A stretch of DNA of 64,000 nt from assembly GCA_016185345.1 (NCBI GenBank), contig JACPNS010000021.1, positions 221,356-285,355 on the forward strand, given 5' to 3'. A program made the position numbers and the translations under genes. Each line of letters opens with the position of its first letter. The stretch's first letter is position 1. The DNA comes from Solirubrobacterales bacterium. Its GTDB lineage: Bacteria; Actinomycetota; Thermoleophilia; Solirubrobacterales; JACPNS01. The notes under the pieces are model-generated. The model was given only the letters and a program-made list of their open reading frames with translations, searched no databases and had not been told where the DNA came from. This document shows, in pieces, positions 53,733-62,855 of the stretch.

Positions 53733-54179
53733 GTGGCAATCAAGACTGAAGCGGTGGGCAAGACCTATCCGCCAGTCGAATACGTGGTCGGTACGGAGAA
53801 GATCCGCGAGTACACCGCCGCCACGTTCGACGACAACCCCCTCTCGAACGACGAAGAAGCTGCGAAGGCCGCCGGTTACGCCGGGCTGGTCGCGCCGCCG
53901 ATGTTCGCCGTCGTCTTTTCCAGCAAGGCAGCCGTGCCGGCGATGTTCGACCCCGAGGTCGAGATGAACTTCGCGATGATGGTCCACGGCGCGCAGGATT
54001 TCACCTTCCACAAGCCCGTCGTTGCGGGGGACCGCATCACGACCACCGGCTCGGTCAAGTCGATCGAGGCCAAGGGCGGCAAGGGCTTTTACGTTTACAC
54101 CACCGAGTCCGTCAACCAGAACGACGAGCTTGTCGTTTCAGCTGACTGGACCTGCATCGTCCGAGGAGTAGAGGCATGA
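53733..54179 (+). CDS. MaoC-type hot-dog hydratase, N-terminal (HadA-like) subunit
   Basis: A 148-aa protein of the FAS1/MaoC N-terminal hydratase type: 'EKIREYTAATFDDNPLSNDEEAAKAAGYAGLVAPPMFAVVF', 'FHKPVVAGDRITTTGSVKSI'. Residue pattern and gene pairing resemble mycobacterial HadA, the non-catalytic half of the (3R)-hydroxyacyl dehydratase. The GTG start has AGGAG 7 nt upstream. It overlaps the HadB-like gene by 4 bp, so the pair likely forms one complex. Confidence 0.82.
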   Translation: MAIKTEAVGKTYPPVEYVVGTEKIREYTAATFDDNPLSNDEEAAKAAGYAGLVAPPMFAVVFSSKAAVPAMFDPEVEMNFAMMVHGAQDFTFHKPVVAGDRITTTGSVKSIEAKGGKGFYVYTTESVNQNDELVVSADWTCIVRGVEA

Positions 54180-54568
54180 GCTATTCAGTAGGCGACAAGA
54201 CGCCGGAAGTCCGCGTCACCCCGGACAAGTACCTGCCGCACCGTTACGCTGGCGCATCAGGAGACTTCAACCCGATCCACATCGACAAAGAGTTCGCGAC
54301 CATGGTCGGTCTTCCGAACACGATCCTCCACGGTCTCTGGTCCCTGGCTCAGGTGCAGCGTGCCGCGATCCAGACAGCTGGCAACGACCCGACGAAGGTC
54401 AAGACGCTGTCGGGCCAGTTCCGCGGCATGGGACAGCCCGAGGTTGAGGTTGTCGTGACCGGCGAGATCAGCACCGTCGAAGAAAGTGGCGAGGCAATCG
54501 TCCACCTCGAAGCCGCCCAGGGCGACACGCGGATCATCCGCAACGCCGTGGCGATCATCGAGCCGTAG
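54176..54568 (+). CDS. MaoC-type hot-dog hydratase, catalytic (HadB-like) subunit
   Basis: A 130-aa protein with the hydratase-2 motif 'YAGASGDFNPIHIDKEFA'. Asp30 and His35 form the catalytic dyad, with the same five-residue spacing as HadB. 'LHGLWSLAQVQ' lies in the long helix. It hydrates or dehydrates (3R)-hydroxyacyl thioesters. Together with the upstream gene it resembles hadAB, here without other fatty-acid-synthase genes nearby. Confidence 0.85.
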   Translation: MSYSVGDKTPEVRVTPDKYLPHRYAGASGDFNPIHIDKEFATMVGLPNTILHGLWSLAQVQRAAIQTAGNDPTKVKTLSGQFRGMGQPEVEVVVTGEISTVEESGEAIVHLEAAQGDTRIIRNAVAIIEP

Positions 54569-54570
54569 GA

Positions 54571-55470
54571 GTGACGGTGGGTGCGCTATCTCGCACTGAG
54601 GTGCGATTTGACAGTCACGGCGACGAGTGCGGAGCCTGGTTCTATCGACCCGAAGGACCAGGACCGTTCCCGGTCGTCGTGCTCTGTCACGGCCTTGGCG
54701 CTACGCGGGAGATGGGCTTTGACCCGTACGCCCGCTCGTTCGCTGAGGCGGGCATCGCTGCGCTGGCCTTCACGTATCGCGGGTTCGGCGACAGTGAGGG
54801 TGAGCCGCGTCAGGTGCTCGACATCGGGGCTCAGCGCGAGGACATCGCTGCTGCAATCGCATACGTGAAGGGCCTCGACGACGTCGATTCCGACCGCGTA
54901 GCGCTGTTCGGAAGTTCGTTTGGCGGCGGTCACGTGATCGCCGTTGCGGCCGATCGAGACGACATCGCGGCCGTCGTGTCACAGTGCCCGTTCACCGATG
55001 GACAGGCGTCCGGCATGACGCTCGGCTTCGTGAGCACGATCAAAGTCGGTGCCTATGCCACCGCTGACGCGGTCTCGCGCCTATTGCATCGCAAACCTGT
55101 CTATGCGCGCCTCGCGGGCACGCGCGGCGAGCCGGCGATGATGACCGCGCATGACGTGGTTTACGGGTACCGCGCGTTGATGCCGGAGGGCTACGCCGAC
55201 GACAACCGCGTCGCGGCCCGAATCGGCCTGGACATTCTCTTTGAGCGCCCGGGTCGGCGAATGAAGGATCTCAAGTGTCCGACGCTCGTCTGCGCCTGCG
55301 AGAAGGACACCGTCGCGCCGTACGGGCCGACAGCCAACTACGCCAAAGAAGCCCCCAACGTAGAGCTGAAGTCCTACCCGTTCGGCCACTTCGACATCTA
55401 CGTCGGCGAGGGATTTGCCCAGGCGAACCCCGACCAGGTCGAGTTCCTCACGCGCGTTCTGAAGCCGTAG
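54571..55470 (+). CDS. alpha/beta hydrolase
   Basis: A 299-aa serine hydrolase with a GTG start 2 nt after the HadB-like gene. The nucleophile Ser is in 'LFGSSFGGGH', the acid Asp in 'CACEKDTVAPYG' and the His in 'YPFGHFDIY'. 'VVLCHGLGATREMGFDPYA' is the oxyanion strand. It resembles DLH/FrsA-like or peptidase S9/S15-type hydrolases. The substrate is unknown; position suggests an acyl thioester or ester linked to the hydratases. Confidence 0.87.
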   Translation: MTVGALSRTEVRFDSHGDECGAWFYRPEGPGPFPVVVLCHGLGATREMGFDPYARSFAEAGIAALAFTYRGFGDSEGEPRQVLDIGAQREDIAAAIAYVKGLDDVDSDRVALFGSSFGGGHVIAVAADRDDIAAVVSQCPFTDGQASGMTLGFVSTIKVGAYATADAVSRLLHRKPVYARLAGTRGEPAMMTAHDVVYGYRALMPEGYADDNRVAARIGLDILFERPGRRMKDLKCPTLVCACEKDTVAPYGPTANYAKEAPNVELKSYPFGHFDIYVGEGFAQANPDQVEFLTRVLKP

Positions 55471-55496
55471 CTGCCGGGAGCCGCGCAGCTCGAACG

Positions 55497-55502
55497 TATC
55501 CT
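55497..55502 (+). promoter_or_regulatory. putative -10 of hrcA, leaderless type
   Basis: TATCCT ends 7 nt before the hrcA ATG. No CIRCE inverted repeat is present between 55471 and 55509. Confidence 0.35.
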
Positions 55503-55509
55503 TAGAGGG

Positions 55510-56523
55510 ATGCTCACAGAAAGGCAAGAACAGATCCTTCGGATCGTCGTGGAGGCGTTCACCGAAACCGGTGCGCCGGTCGGCTCGCGCGCTATCGCGG
55601 AGCGGCCCGATGTCACCTGGGCGCCGTCAACGGTGCGCAATGAGTTCGCTGTGCTCGTAAGTCACGGATTGCTCGAGCAACCGCACACTTCTGCCGGTCG
55701 TCGCCCGACCGAGGCTGGCTACCGCTACTTCGTGGACGACCTGCTTCGCGATGGCGCGCGGGGCGAATCGCCGTCGATCGAGCTGACCTTTGACCGTCGC
55801 GAGATCGCCGACGCGATCCGCCAGACCACCGAAGCGCTCGCCGAGGTCAATGAGCTGATGGCGCTCGTCAGCGCGCCGCCGCTCGATAGCGAAGAGATTC
55901 TGCGCATCGAGCTCGTGCCGCTCTCGCCGCAGAAGGTGATGGTCGTGGTGATCACGAGCAACGGGAACGTCACCAAGCGGCAGTTCGAGTTTGACCGCGC
56001 CGTTGATGAGGGCCTGACACGTTGGGCGACTGGCTACCTGAACGAGCGCCTGAATGGCGTGCCGCTCGGCGCCCGAATGATCCGCTCGCGTCTTTTTGCG
56101 AGCGACCTCTCGCCGGTTGAGCTCGGATTCATCGAGGCGATCGGCACTGCATTTCTGGAGCTGCCGCAGGGCGACAACATCCTTTTCGTCGGCGGTTCGC
56201 GCCATCTGATCGGATCTGGGTCCGGCGAGCCGATTCCGGGGCTCGATCAGCTGATGGGCGCCGTCGAAGAGCGCGAGGCAGTCACGCGGCTCTTGCGCGC
56301 TCGGCTCGGCGAGCGCGGCGTGTATTTGCGGATCGGCCACGAGAACGAGGCCGTCGAACTCGTCGGCGCCAGCGTGGTCGGCGCCAACTACGGCACCCAC
56401 GCGCGCCAGCTCGGTAGCGTCAACGTGATCGGTCCCATTCGCATGGATTACCCGCTTGCGATCGCGTCGGTGCGGATCGCGGCAGCGCGTCTTTCGGATT
56501 TCGTCTCGGACGTTTACGCGTAA
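55510..56523 (+). CDS. hrcA: heat-inducible transcription repressor HrcA
   Basis: A 337-aa repressor. The N-terminal winged helix reads 'MLTERQEQILRIVVEAFTETGAPVGSRAIAER', then 'STVRNEFAVLVSHGLLEQPHTSAGRRPTEAGYRYFVD'. The GAF-like and dimerisation domains follow ('GAVEEREAVTRLL', 'SVNVIGPIRMDYPLAIASVRIAAARLSDFV'). HrcA binds CIRCE elements at chaperone genes. It heads hrcA-dnaJ-prmA. Confidence 0.96.
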   Translation: MLTERQEQILRIVVEAFTETGAPVGSRAIAERPDVTWAPSTVRNEFAVLVSHGLLEQPHTSAGRRPTEAGYRYFVDDLLRDGARGESPSIELTFDRREIADAIRQTTEALAEVNELMALVSAPPLDSEEILRIELVPLSPQKVMVVVITSNGNVTKRQFEFDRAVDEGLTRWATGYLNERLNGVPLGARMIRSRLFASDLSPVELGFIEAIGTAFLELPQGDNILFVGGSRHLIGSGSGEPIPGLDQLMGAVEEREAVTRLLRARLGERGVYLRIGHENEAVELVGASVVGANYGTHARQLGSVNVIGPIRMDYPLAIASVRIAAARLSDFVSDVYA

Positions 56524-56538
56524 CCTCGCGCATCACTG

Positions 56539-57684
56539 ATGGCTACTACTCGCGACTACTACGAGGTGCTCGGCGTCTCCCGCGGCGCCGACGACGCCGA
56601 AATCAAGAGGGCTTTCCGCAAGCTCGCGCGCACCCATCACCCGGATGTGAACGACTCACCAGAGGCCGAGGCCGAGTTCAAGGAAATCGCCGCGGCATAC
56701 GAGGTCCTGAGCGATCAGGCCCGCCGCGCGACCTACGACCAGTACGGCCATGAGGGCCTTCGCAACTCCGGCGGCGAGCCGGACTTCTCGCAGTTCGGTG
56801 ACTTCTCGTCGATTTTCCAGGCCTTCTTTGACCAGGCCGGCGCTGGCAGCATGTTTGGCGGCGGACGCAGTACTGGCGCGGGCCGCGGCCCGATGCAGGG
56901 CGGAGACCTTGCGGTCGAGGTCGAGCTAGAGCTCGCCGACGTGCTGACCGGCAAAGAAGTGAAGGTCGAGTACGAGGCGATCGAAACCTGCGAGCGCTGT
57001 GATGGCAAGCGGGCAGAGCCCGGCACGGAGGTCAAGATTTGCAAGAAATGCGACGGCGCTGGCCAGGTACGCGTTGTGCAGAAGACGATGATCGGGCAGA
57101 TCGCGCGCGCGATGGTCTGCTCTGAGTGCGAGGGGCTTGGCGAGACCGTCGAGTCTCCATGCACCGGTTGCTCTGGCAAGGGCCGAGTACGGGTCGATCG
57201 CGACGCGACGGTTTCAATCCCCGCAGGCATCGAGGAAGGCCAGCAGGTTCGGGTTTCCGGCAGCGGCCATGCTGGCGCGAACAACGGACCGCCGGGCGAC
57301 CTCTACGTGCAGGTCTCGATCGCGCAGGACGAACGCTTCCACCGCGAAGGCCGCGATCTCTACACCGTCGTGGACCTCCCGGCGCACGCCGCGATGCTCG
57401 GCCGCGAGGTCGAGATCGACACGCTCGAGGGCAGGGAGTCGATCAAGCTTGATTCCGGCGTGACCCATGGAGACGACATCAAGGTGAAGGGCCACGGTCT
57501 TCCCGGCCTGCGCAACAACACCCGCGGTGACATCCACGCCGTCGTCAATCTCCAGGTCCCGCACAACCTCACTGACGAGCAGCGCAAGTTGCTCGAGGAC
57601 TTCGACGATTCATTGACCGAGGACAACTTCAAGCCCGCTGGCCGCGAAGGCATCATGGGCCGCCTGCGCCGGGCGCTGCGCTAG
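56539..57684 (+). CDS. dnaJ: molecular chaperone DnaJ
   Basis: A 381-aa class A J protein. The J domain has HPD at 34-36. The Gly/Phe-rich linker is about 75-120 ('[12 protein letters not shown]', '[11 protein letters not shown]'). Four Cys-x2-Cys zinc motifs start at 151, 168, 194 and 208; the first lacks the final Gly of CxxCxGxG ('CERCDGKR'). The C-terminal substrate-binding domains are complete. It stimulates DnaK. It is 15 nt after hrcA, and prmA abuts its stop codon. Confidence 0.97.
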   Translation: MATTRDYYEVLGVSRGADDAEIKRAFRKLARTHHPDVNDSPEAEAEFKEIAAAYEVLSDQARRATYDQYGHEGLRNSGGEPDFSQFGDFSSIFQAFFDQAGAGSMFGGGRSTGAGRGPMQGGDLAVEVELELADVLTGKEVKVEYEAIETCERCDGKRAEPGTEVKICKKCDGAGQVRVVQKTMIGQIARAMVCSECEGLGETVESPCTGCSGKGRVRVDRDATVSIPAGIEEGQQVRVSGSGHAGANNGPPGDLYVQVSIAQDERFHREGRDLYTVVDLPAHAAMLGREVEIDTLEGRESIKLDSGVTHGDDIKVKGHGLPGLRNNTRGDIHAVVNLQVPHNLTDEQRKLLEDFDDSLTEDNFKPAGREGIMGRLRRALR

Positions 57685-58545
57685 ATGATTCGCCTGGCGA
57701 TCCGCTGCCGCGCGGAGAACGCAGAGCTCGCGCTCGCGCAGCTGATCGAGCTGGCTCCGACCGGGATTGAAGAGATCCGAGACGGCGACGTCGTTGAGTA
57801 CGCCGTCTACGGACCGCCGGGCGAAGTCCCGACGCTGCCCGATCTGCAAGTCGCCGTCGGCGATGACCTGGTCGAGGTACGCACCACCGAGGTCGCCGAT
57901 GACTGGCAGGAGCGTTGGAAGGACTTCCACGGCTCGATGCTGATCACGCCATCTGCTGGAGCGACCGAGCCGACGATTTTCCTGCGACCGAGCTGGGCCG
58001 AGGATGAGCCTGCGGCGGGATCGACCGAGATTGTTCTGGATCCCGGACAGGCGTTTGGCACCGGATCGCACCCGACCACGCGGCTCTGCCTGCGCCTGCT
58101 GCTCGACATCGCGGCAGAGGGCGGTAACTCCGGCGAACTGATCGACCTTGGCTGCGGCAGCGGCGTGCTGGCGATCGCCGCTGGCAAGCTGGGGTGGGGG
58201 CCGCTGCGCGCGTATGACTTTGATCACCTTGCGGTGACTGCCACGGACGAGAACTCGGGCCGGAACGACATCGTTGTCGAAGCCGTGCAGAGCGATGTTC
58301 GAGCGCCCGAGGGCGACGGTATCCCGGCGCTCGCGCCGACTGTCTTCGCGAACATCATGCGCCCGCAACTGCTTGACGTTGCATCCCAGATCTCGGCAGA
58401 CCACGGGATGCGCGAGGTGGTTCTCTCGGGCCTGCTCGACGAAGAGGCCGACGAGATCTCCGCCGCGTTTGCGGCGCACGGACTGCGCGAGACTGCGCTG
58501 ATCAGCGAAGGCGGCTGGACCGGCCTGCGCCTCTCGGCCGTTTAG
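57685..58545 (+). CDS. prmA: ribosomal protein L11 methyltransferase
   Basis: A 286-aa SAM-dependent methyltransferase. 'LDPGQAFGTGSHPTTRLCLRLL' is the PrmA signature and 'LIDLGCGSGVLAIAAGKLG' the SAM motif I. 'PTVFANIMRPQLLDVA' replaces the common 'NI(L)A' motif IV. The N-terminal L11-recognition domain (1-60) is present. It starts on the base after the dnaJ stop. Its own stop overlaps the convergent gene's stop (TTAG). Confidence 0.92.
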   Translation: MIRLAIRCRAENAELALAQLIELAPTGIEEIRDGDVVEYAVYGPPGEVPTLPDLQVAVGDDLVEVRTTEVADDWQERWKDFHGSMLITPSAGATEPTIFLRPSWAEDEPAAGSTEIVLDPGQAFGTGSHPTTRLCLRLLLDIAAEGGNSGELIDLGCGSGVLAIAAGKLGWGPLRAYDFDHLAVTATDENSGRNDIVVEAVQSDVRAPEGDGIPALAPTVFANIMRPQLLDVASQISADHGMREVVLSGLLDEEADEISAAFAAHGLRETALISEGGWTGLRLSAV

Positions 58546-59417
58546 GCCGAGCGCTCCACGTGTGACCAGCTCTCGGGGTGGTCAGTCACCCAACGCTCGA
58601 ACGACATCGGCGGATGTCCGGTGAGCAGTTCAGTGGATTCAGTCTGAAGATCGAACTCGCCGTCGCCGATCGCAATGTACGTACTGACCCAGGCCTCGAC
58701 CTGCCAGTCCGGCGCGCCGTAGTGCGAGCGCGAGGCGTAGGCGTCTTCGATTGATTCCTGCTGATACTCAAAGAGCTTGCCCGTGAGCGCAGTGAGACGA
58801 TTGGCTACGTGGCGCAACGACACACGCTCGGGCCCACTGATGTTGAAGGTCTCGCCGTCGCGTGAGTCATCGGTCAGAAGTCGCACGGCAACATCGGCAA
58901 CATCGCTGCGAGTCACTGGGACGAGCTTGCCGTTGCCGGCCGGTCCGCGAAGGATCCCGTCCGCCCCCGCGAGCATCGGAAGAAAATCGGTGTAGAGGTT
59001 CTGGCGCTGAAAGACGAACGCCATTCCCGACTGCTCGATCGCCTGCTCAGTTGCGTAGTGATCGCGCGCCAACGTGAAGGTGGCGTCGGATGCCGCGCCG
59101 CAGAACGACGTGTAGACCACGCGAGATACCCCTGCGGCGACAGCGGCGTCGATCGCGCTGTAATGCTGCTCAAGGCGGTTCTCGGACTCACGGCCGCTGA
59201 CCAGGAAGAGCGTGTCAACGCCTTTGAGCGCCTCCGTCATCTCTTCTGTCGCGGAATAGTCGGACGCCGTTGCGACGTCGACTCCAGCGATCTTCGGGGC
59301 GCTTGCCGCGTCTCGAACGATCAGTCGGAGGCTCGCTCCAGCATCGGAAAGGCGTTCGGCAGTCAGGCCGCCAACTACGCCTGTTGCCCCGGTTATTGCG
59401 ATCAGTGGCTGCGGCAT
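58542..59417 (-). CDS. NmrA/QOR2-like NAD(P)-binding protein
   Basis: A 291-aa atypical SDR. 'LIAITGATGVVGGLTAERL' is the dinucleotide loop. 'VVYTSFCGAASDATFTLARDHYATEQAIEQSGMAFVFQRQNLYTDFLP' resembles quinone oxidoreductase 2 / NmrA-like sensors. The start at 59417 places the GxxGxxG loop at about residue 8; an ATG seven codons upstream is possible. It diverges from a zeta-crystallin-type quinone reductase gene, so the pair may share regulation. Confidence 0.85.
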   Translation of the reverse strand: MPQPLIAITGATGVVGGLTAERLSDAGASLRLIVRDAASAPKIAGVDVATASDYSATEEMTEALKGVDTLFLVSGRESENRLEQHYSAIDAAVAAGVSRVVYTSFCGAASDATFTLARDHYATEQAIEQSGMAFVFQRQNLYTDFLPMLAGADGILRGPAGNGKLVPVTRSDVADVAVRLLTDDSRDGETFNISGPERVSLRHVANRLTALTGKLFEYQQESIEDAYASRSHYGAPDWQVEAWVSTYIAIGDGEFDLQTESTELLTGHPPMSFERWVTDHPESWSHVERSA

Positions 59418-59454
59418 CAGGCAATCCTGCCACATCATCCCGAACCGGTGCCCA

Positions 59455-59460
59455 TAGACT
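59455..59460 (+). promoter_or_regulatory. putative -10 (TAGACT) of the quinone reductase gene, leaderless type
   Basis: TAGACT ends 8 nt before the ATG at 59469 and 5 nt before an alternative GTG (59466). Confidence 0.4.
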
Positions 59461-59468
59461 TCGCAGTG

Positions 59469-60413
59469 ATGCTTGCCGCAACGATTTCCGACGGATCAAT
59501 CTCTGCTGAAGAGCAGCCCGACCCAATCGCCGGTGCGGGCGAGTTGCTCGTGCACGTGCGCGCGGCAGGCTTGAACGGCGGCGACATTCTGCAGCGCAAG
59601 GGTGCATACCCGCCGCCGCCCGGCTACCCGATTGACATTCCGGGGATGGAGTTTGCTGGCGAGGTCGTGGCCGTTGGCGAGGGTGTTCGCAGGTTTGTTC
59701 CCGGCGACCGTGTCATGACGATCACCGGCGGCGGTGGTCAAGCGGAACTTGCAGTCGTTCATGAGTCTGTTGCCATGCCAGTGCCGGAGTCGATCGACTG
59801 GCCAGCGGCCGGTGGATTCCCTGAAGTCTTTTTGACCGCCCACGACGCTGTCTTCACTCAGGGTGGATTGCGGCCGGGCGAGCGGCTACTGATCAACGGC
59901 GCGGCCGGCGGGGTCGGCACGGCGGCGGTTCAGCTGGCCAAGCGCACGGGCGCGCGCGTAGTGGCCAGCGTTCGCGACGAATCTGTCCACGACTCCGTTC
60001 GATCAATCGGCGCCGATCAAGTGATCCTCCCCGGCGCAGTCAAGGACCACGGTCCTTACGACGTCGTCCTGGAGCTCGTCGGCGGTCCGAATCTCGAAAC
60101 CTCGATCTACTCGCTCGCCACGGGCGGTCGCATCGTCGTGATCGGCGTGGGGGCAGGCTTCAAAGCTGAAGTGAACTTGCTGGCGATCATGGGCAAGCGC
60201 GCGACGCTGCGCGGATCGACTTTGCGTGCGCGCCCGCTCGAAGAAAAGGCCCTGGCTTCGCGCTGTGTCGAGCGCGAGATCCTCCCGGGCCTGGCCGACG
60301 GCTCGATCGTCGTGCCGGTCATGGACACCTTTCCGCTCGCCGAAGTGGCCGCCGCTTATGACCGGTTCACGGCCGGCTCCAAGTTCGGCAAGATCGTGCT
60401 GCGCCTCAACTAG
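59469..60413 (+). CDS. NADPH:quinone reductase / zeta-crystallin-type alcohol dehydrogenase
   Basis: A 314-aa medium-chain dehydrogenase without structural zinc Cys. It has 'VHVRAAGLNGGDILQRKGAYPPPPGYPIDIPGMEFAGEVVAVGEGV' and the NADPH loop 'LINGAAGGVGTAAVQLAKRTGARVVASVR'. It reduces quinones or enones by one- or two-electron transfer. The frame is open far upstream, but that part is antisense to the divergent gene; the ATG at 59469 matches the family N-terminus. Confidence 0.9.
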   Translation: MLAATISDGSISAEEQPDPIAGAGELLVHVRAAGLNGGDILQRKGAYPPPPGYPIDIPGMEFAGEVVAVGEGVRRFVPGDRVMTITGGGGQAELAVVHESVAMPVPESIDWPAAGGFPEVFLTAHDAVFTQGGLRPGERLLINGAAGGVGTAAVQLAKRTGARVVASVRDESVHDSVRSIGADQVILPGAVKDHGPYDVVLELVGGPNLETSIYSLATGGRIVVIGVGAGFKAEVNLLAIMGKRATLRGSTLRARPLEEKALASRCVEREILPGLADGSIVVPVMDTFPLAEVAAAYDRFTAGSKFGKIVLRLN

Positions 60414-60489
60414 GCGCTATGCCGCCACGCAGTCACAGACTGACGGCGTCGCTCAATTGCTGCCAGCATTCGGCCGATACTCGCCGAGC

Positions 60490-60942
60490 ATGCAAACTGC
60501 GATCTCGACAACGTCCAGAACCGCCTCGATCGGCCGCCGCTTCGCCGGGCAGGCGATCGACGACGTGTCTGTGATCGCGCTCGTAGTAGCGATGCTCTGG
60601 GCAATTTCAAAAGGCTTTGGGGTTGGCCTCGACGAGGAACTCACGCTCGCGCAGGCCGTTGTTGCGGCGTTCTTGTTGATCGCCGCATTTGCCTCGCCAG
60701 CACTGGTCGCAGCGTTCACCAACGGCCGAACGTTTGGCAAGCTCGTAGTCGGCACCCGTGTCGTAAGAATCGATGGCGAAAGGGTCGATCTGGCCTTTGC
60801 GTTTCGTCGTGAGTTCTGGAGTAAGCGCGTCGTCTGGGGATTCGCCTTTCGCGGCCTTGCAGACTGGAACACATTGCGTTCCGACCCGGATCGGCGGTCG
60901 GGTCACGATCGTGATTTGGGAACGGTCGTAGTCGACGTCTGA
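60490..60942 (+). CDS. RDD-family membrane protein
   Basis: A 150-aa protein with the RDD arrangement: Arg in 'IGRRFAGQAIDD' and the Asp pair at the start of membrane span 1, a second span near 55-75, and 'TNGRTFGKLVVGTRVVRIDG' after it. The C-terminal 'DRRSGHDRDLGTVVV' is also a family hallmark. Function is poorly known; some members are Na+/H+ antiporters or signal transducers. Confidence 0.8.
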   Translation: MQTAISTTSRTASIGRRFAGQAIDDVSVIALVVAMLWAISKGFGVGLDEELTLAQAVVAAFLLIAAFASPALVAAFTNGRTFGKLVVGTRVVRIDGERVDLAFAFRREFWSKRVVWGFAFRGLADWNTLRSDPDRRSGHDRDLGTVVVDV

Positions 60943-60964
60943 GCGCGCCGCCCGCCCGCGCCAT

Positions 60965-60970
60965 TACTCT
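60965..60970 (+). promoter_or_regulatory. putative -10 of the yqeY-phoH-ybeY-era operon, leaderless type
   Basis: TACTCT ends 6 nt before the yqeY ATG, which has no Shine-Dalgarno. Confidence 0.4.
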
Positions 60971-60976
60971 GACTCA

Positions 60977-61423
60977 ATGGCCATAGTCGACCAGCTCCAA
61001 GATGACGTAAAGACCGCGATGAAGGCGCGCGAGACCGAGAAGGTCCAGGCGCTCCGTTTGATCGTGGCCGAGCTTCAGCGTGCCTCCAAAGACGGCAACG
61101 ATGACGAGCTCGCGATTCTGCGCACCGCGCGCAAGAAGCGCGTTGAGGCTGCGAAGGCGTTTCGCGATGGCGGACGCGACGACGCGGCAGAGCAGGAAGA
61201 GTCCGAGGCCGCATTGATCGACCAGTACCTGCCAGCGCAAATGGACGACACTGCGCTCGACGCGGCAGTCGCCAGCACGATCGAACAGGTCGGCGCGACG
61301 GGCATGTCCGACATGGGCAAGGTCATGGGCGCAGTCATGGGCAAGGTCAACGGCGAGGCCGACGGCAATCGTGTCCAGGCATCCGTCAAGGCACATCTGT
61401 CCGGAGAGAAGAACGCTGGATGA
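60977..61423 (+). CDS. GatB/YqeY domain-containing protein
   Basis: A 148-aa YqeY-family protein: 'LQDDVKTAMKARETEKVQALRLIVAELQRASKD', 'ESEAALIDQYLPAQMDD', 'GKVMGAVMGKVNGEADGNRVQASVKAHL'. It resembles the tRNA-binding tail domain of GatB, but its role is not established. It overlaps phoH by 4 bp. Confidence 0.93.
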   Translation: MAIVDQLQDDVKTAMKARETEKVQALRLIVAELQRASKDGNDDELAILRTARKKRVEAAKAFRDGGRDDAAEQEESEAALIDQYLPAQMDDTALDAAVASTIEQVGATGMSDMGKVMGAVMGKVNGEADGNRVQASVKAHLSGEKNAG

Positions 61424-62427
61424 GAACGACCATCGAGCTCGAGAACGACGTAGCGGCGGAGCTCGCCGGCACCCAGGATGCGGTGCTCAAGACCTTGGAA
61501 GATCACCTCGATTGCCGCGTGCACCTTCGCGGCAACATCCTCACACTTGAAGGCAGCGACGTTGACATCGACGCGGCGCGCGTCGTTGTTGACGAACTGG
61601 CTGGCTTGATCGAGCACGGCCACGAGATCGCGCCCGGAACGATCCAGGTTGTCGAAAGCGCGCTCGATCACCACAAGGATCCCGCTGCCGTGCTCGAAGA
61701 CGTCGTCTGGCGGCACCGCGACAAGAAGGTTGCGCCCAAGACGGTCAACCAAAAGGAATATGTCGACGCGATTCGCTCCAAGACCGTGACCTTCGGTGTT
61801 GGCCCCGCCGGTACCGGAAAGACTTATCTCGCAATCGCGATGGCGGCGCAGGCGCTCTCCACGCGCCGCGTCTCGCGAATCATCCTCACGCGCCCGGCCG
61901 TTGAAGCCGGCGAGCGCCTTGGCTTCCTGCCCGGTGACCTGATGGCCAAGGTTGACCCGTACATGCGCCCGCTCTTCGATGCGCTCTACGACATGCTCGA
62001 GCCGGATCGCGTGAACGAGTTCCTTGAGAACGGCGCGATCGAAGTTGCGCCGCTGGCGTTCCTGCGCGGCCGGACCTTGAATGACTCCTTCGTGATTCTC
62101 GACGAGGCGCAGAACACCACGCCCGAGCAGATGAAGATGTTCCTCACGCGCCTTGGCTTTGGCTCGCAGATCGTCGTCACCGGCGACGTTACGCAGATCG
62201 ACCTGCCTCGCGGCGACAGCTCGGGCCTGATCGAAGTCGGCCAGATCCTCAACGAAATCGACGACATCGGCTTCGTGCGATTTGACGAAACCGACGTCGT
62301 GCGCCACAAGCTTGTCCAACACATCGTCTCCGCGTACGCCGAGCATTCCGAACAGCTCGAACAACAGCGCAAGTCGCGCAAGAAGCCGCGCCGCCGCGGA
62401 ACCGGCGACGACGACCAAGACGTATGA
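61420..62427 (+). CDS. phoH: PhoH family ATPase
   Basis: A 335-aa protein with an N-terminal KH-like region (about 10-75) and a P-loop ATPase. Walker A GPAGTGKT is at 128-135 and Walker B in '[24 protein letters not shown]'. '[32 protein letters not shown]' is the PhoH signature. The order phoH-ybeY-era is conserved and links it to RNA metabolism. It overlaps ybeY by 4 bp. Confidence 0.96.
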   Translation: MRTTIELENDVAAELAGTQDAVLKTLEDHLDCRVHLRGNILTLEGSDVDIDAARVVVDELAGLIEHGHEIAPGTIQVVESALDHHKDPAAVLEDVVWRHRDKKVAPKTVNQKEYVDAIRSKTVTFGVGPAGTGKTYLAIAMAAQALSTRRVSRIILTRPAVEAGERLGFLPGDLMAKVDPYMRPLFDALYDMLEPDRVNEFLENGAIEVAPLAFLRGRTLNDSFVILDEAQNTTPEQMKMFLTRLGFGSQIVVTGDVTQIDLPRGDSSGLIEVGQILNEIDDIGFVRFDETDVVRHKLVQHIVSAYAEHSEQLEQQRKSRKKPRRRGTGDDDQDV

Positions 62428-62855
62428 GCCGCGATGCCCTCGAGATCGAGCTGATCGTCGAGGAGGGCGTCGAACCCGGCGTCCCCGAAGACGACCTGAT
62501 CGGCGCCGCCCGCGCCACTCTTGACCACCTCGGTGTCGAAGACGGCCACGTCGCGATTGAGATCGTCGGCGAGTTCCGCATTCACCAGCTCAACCGCGAG
62601 TTTCGGGGCAAGGACGATCCGACTGACGTGCTCAGCTTCCCCGTGGACGGCGAAGAGATCGCCCTCGAGGGGCCGCCCGTGCTGCAGGTGACAGGCGCCC
62701 TCGAACTCGGCGACGTCGCGATCAACCCAGACCACACCGAAGACATGGTCGAAGCGGTTGTCCACGGCGTACTCCACCTCTGCGGCTACGACCACGAAGT
62801 CGACGACGGCGAAATGCTCTTGCTCCAGGACGAGATCGTCGACGGCCTAGAGTGA
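62424..62855 (+). CDS. ybeY: endoribonuclease YbeY (16S rRNA maturation)
   Basis: A 143-aa metalloprotein. 'HGVLHLCGYDH' carries the zinc ligands H114, H118 and H124, and 'LNREFRGKDDPTDVLSFP' is the other signature. It matures the 16S 3' end and takes part in ribosome quality control. It overlaps era by 4 bp (GTGA). Confidence 0.96.
   Translation: MSRDALEIELIVEEGVEPGVPEDDLIGAARATLDHLGVEDGHVAIEIVGEFRIHQLNREFRGKDDPTDVLSFPVDGEEIALEGPPVLQVTGALELGDVAINPDHTEDMVEAVVHGVLHLCGYDHEVDDGEMLLLQDEIVDGLE

Noticed and set aside
55471..55509. CIRCE element expected upstream of hrcA
   Set aside because: No TTAGCACTC-N9-GAGTGCTAA-like repeat is present. Any CIRCE controlled by this HrcA must lie elsewhere, for example at groE or dnaK.
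61075..62418. A 447-codon minus-strand frame across yqeY and phoH
   Set aside because: It is an antisense shadow spanning two well-recognised overlapping genes and carries no domain.
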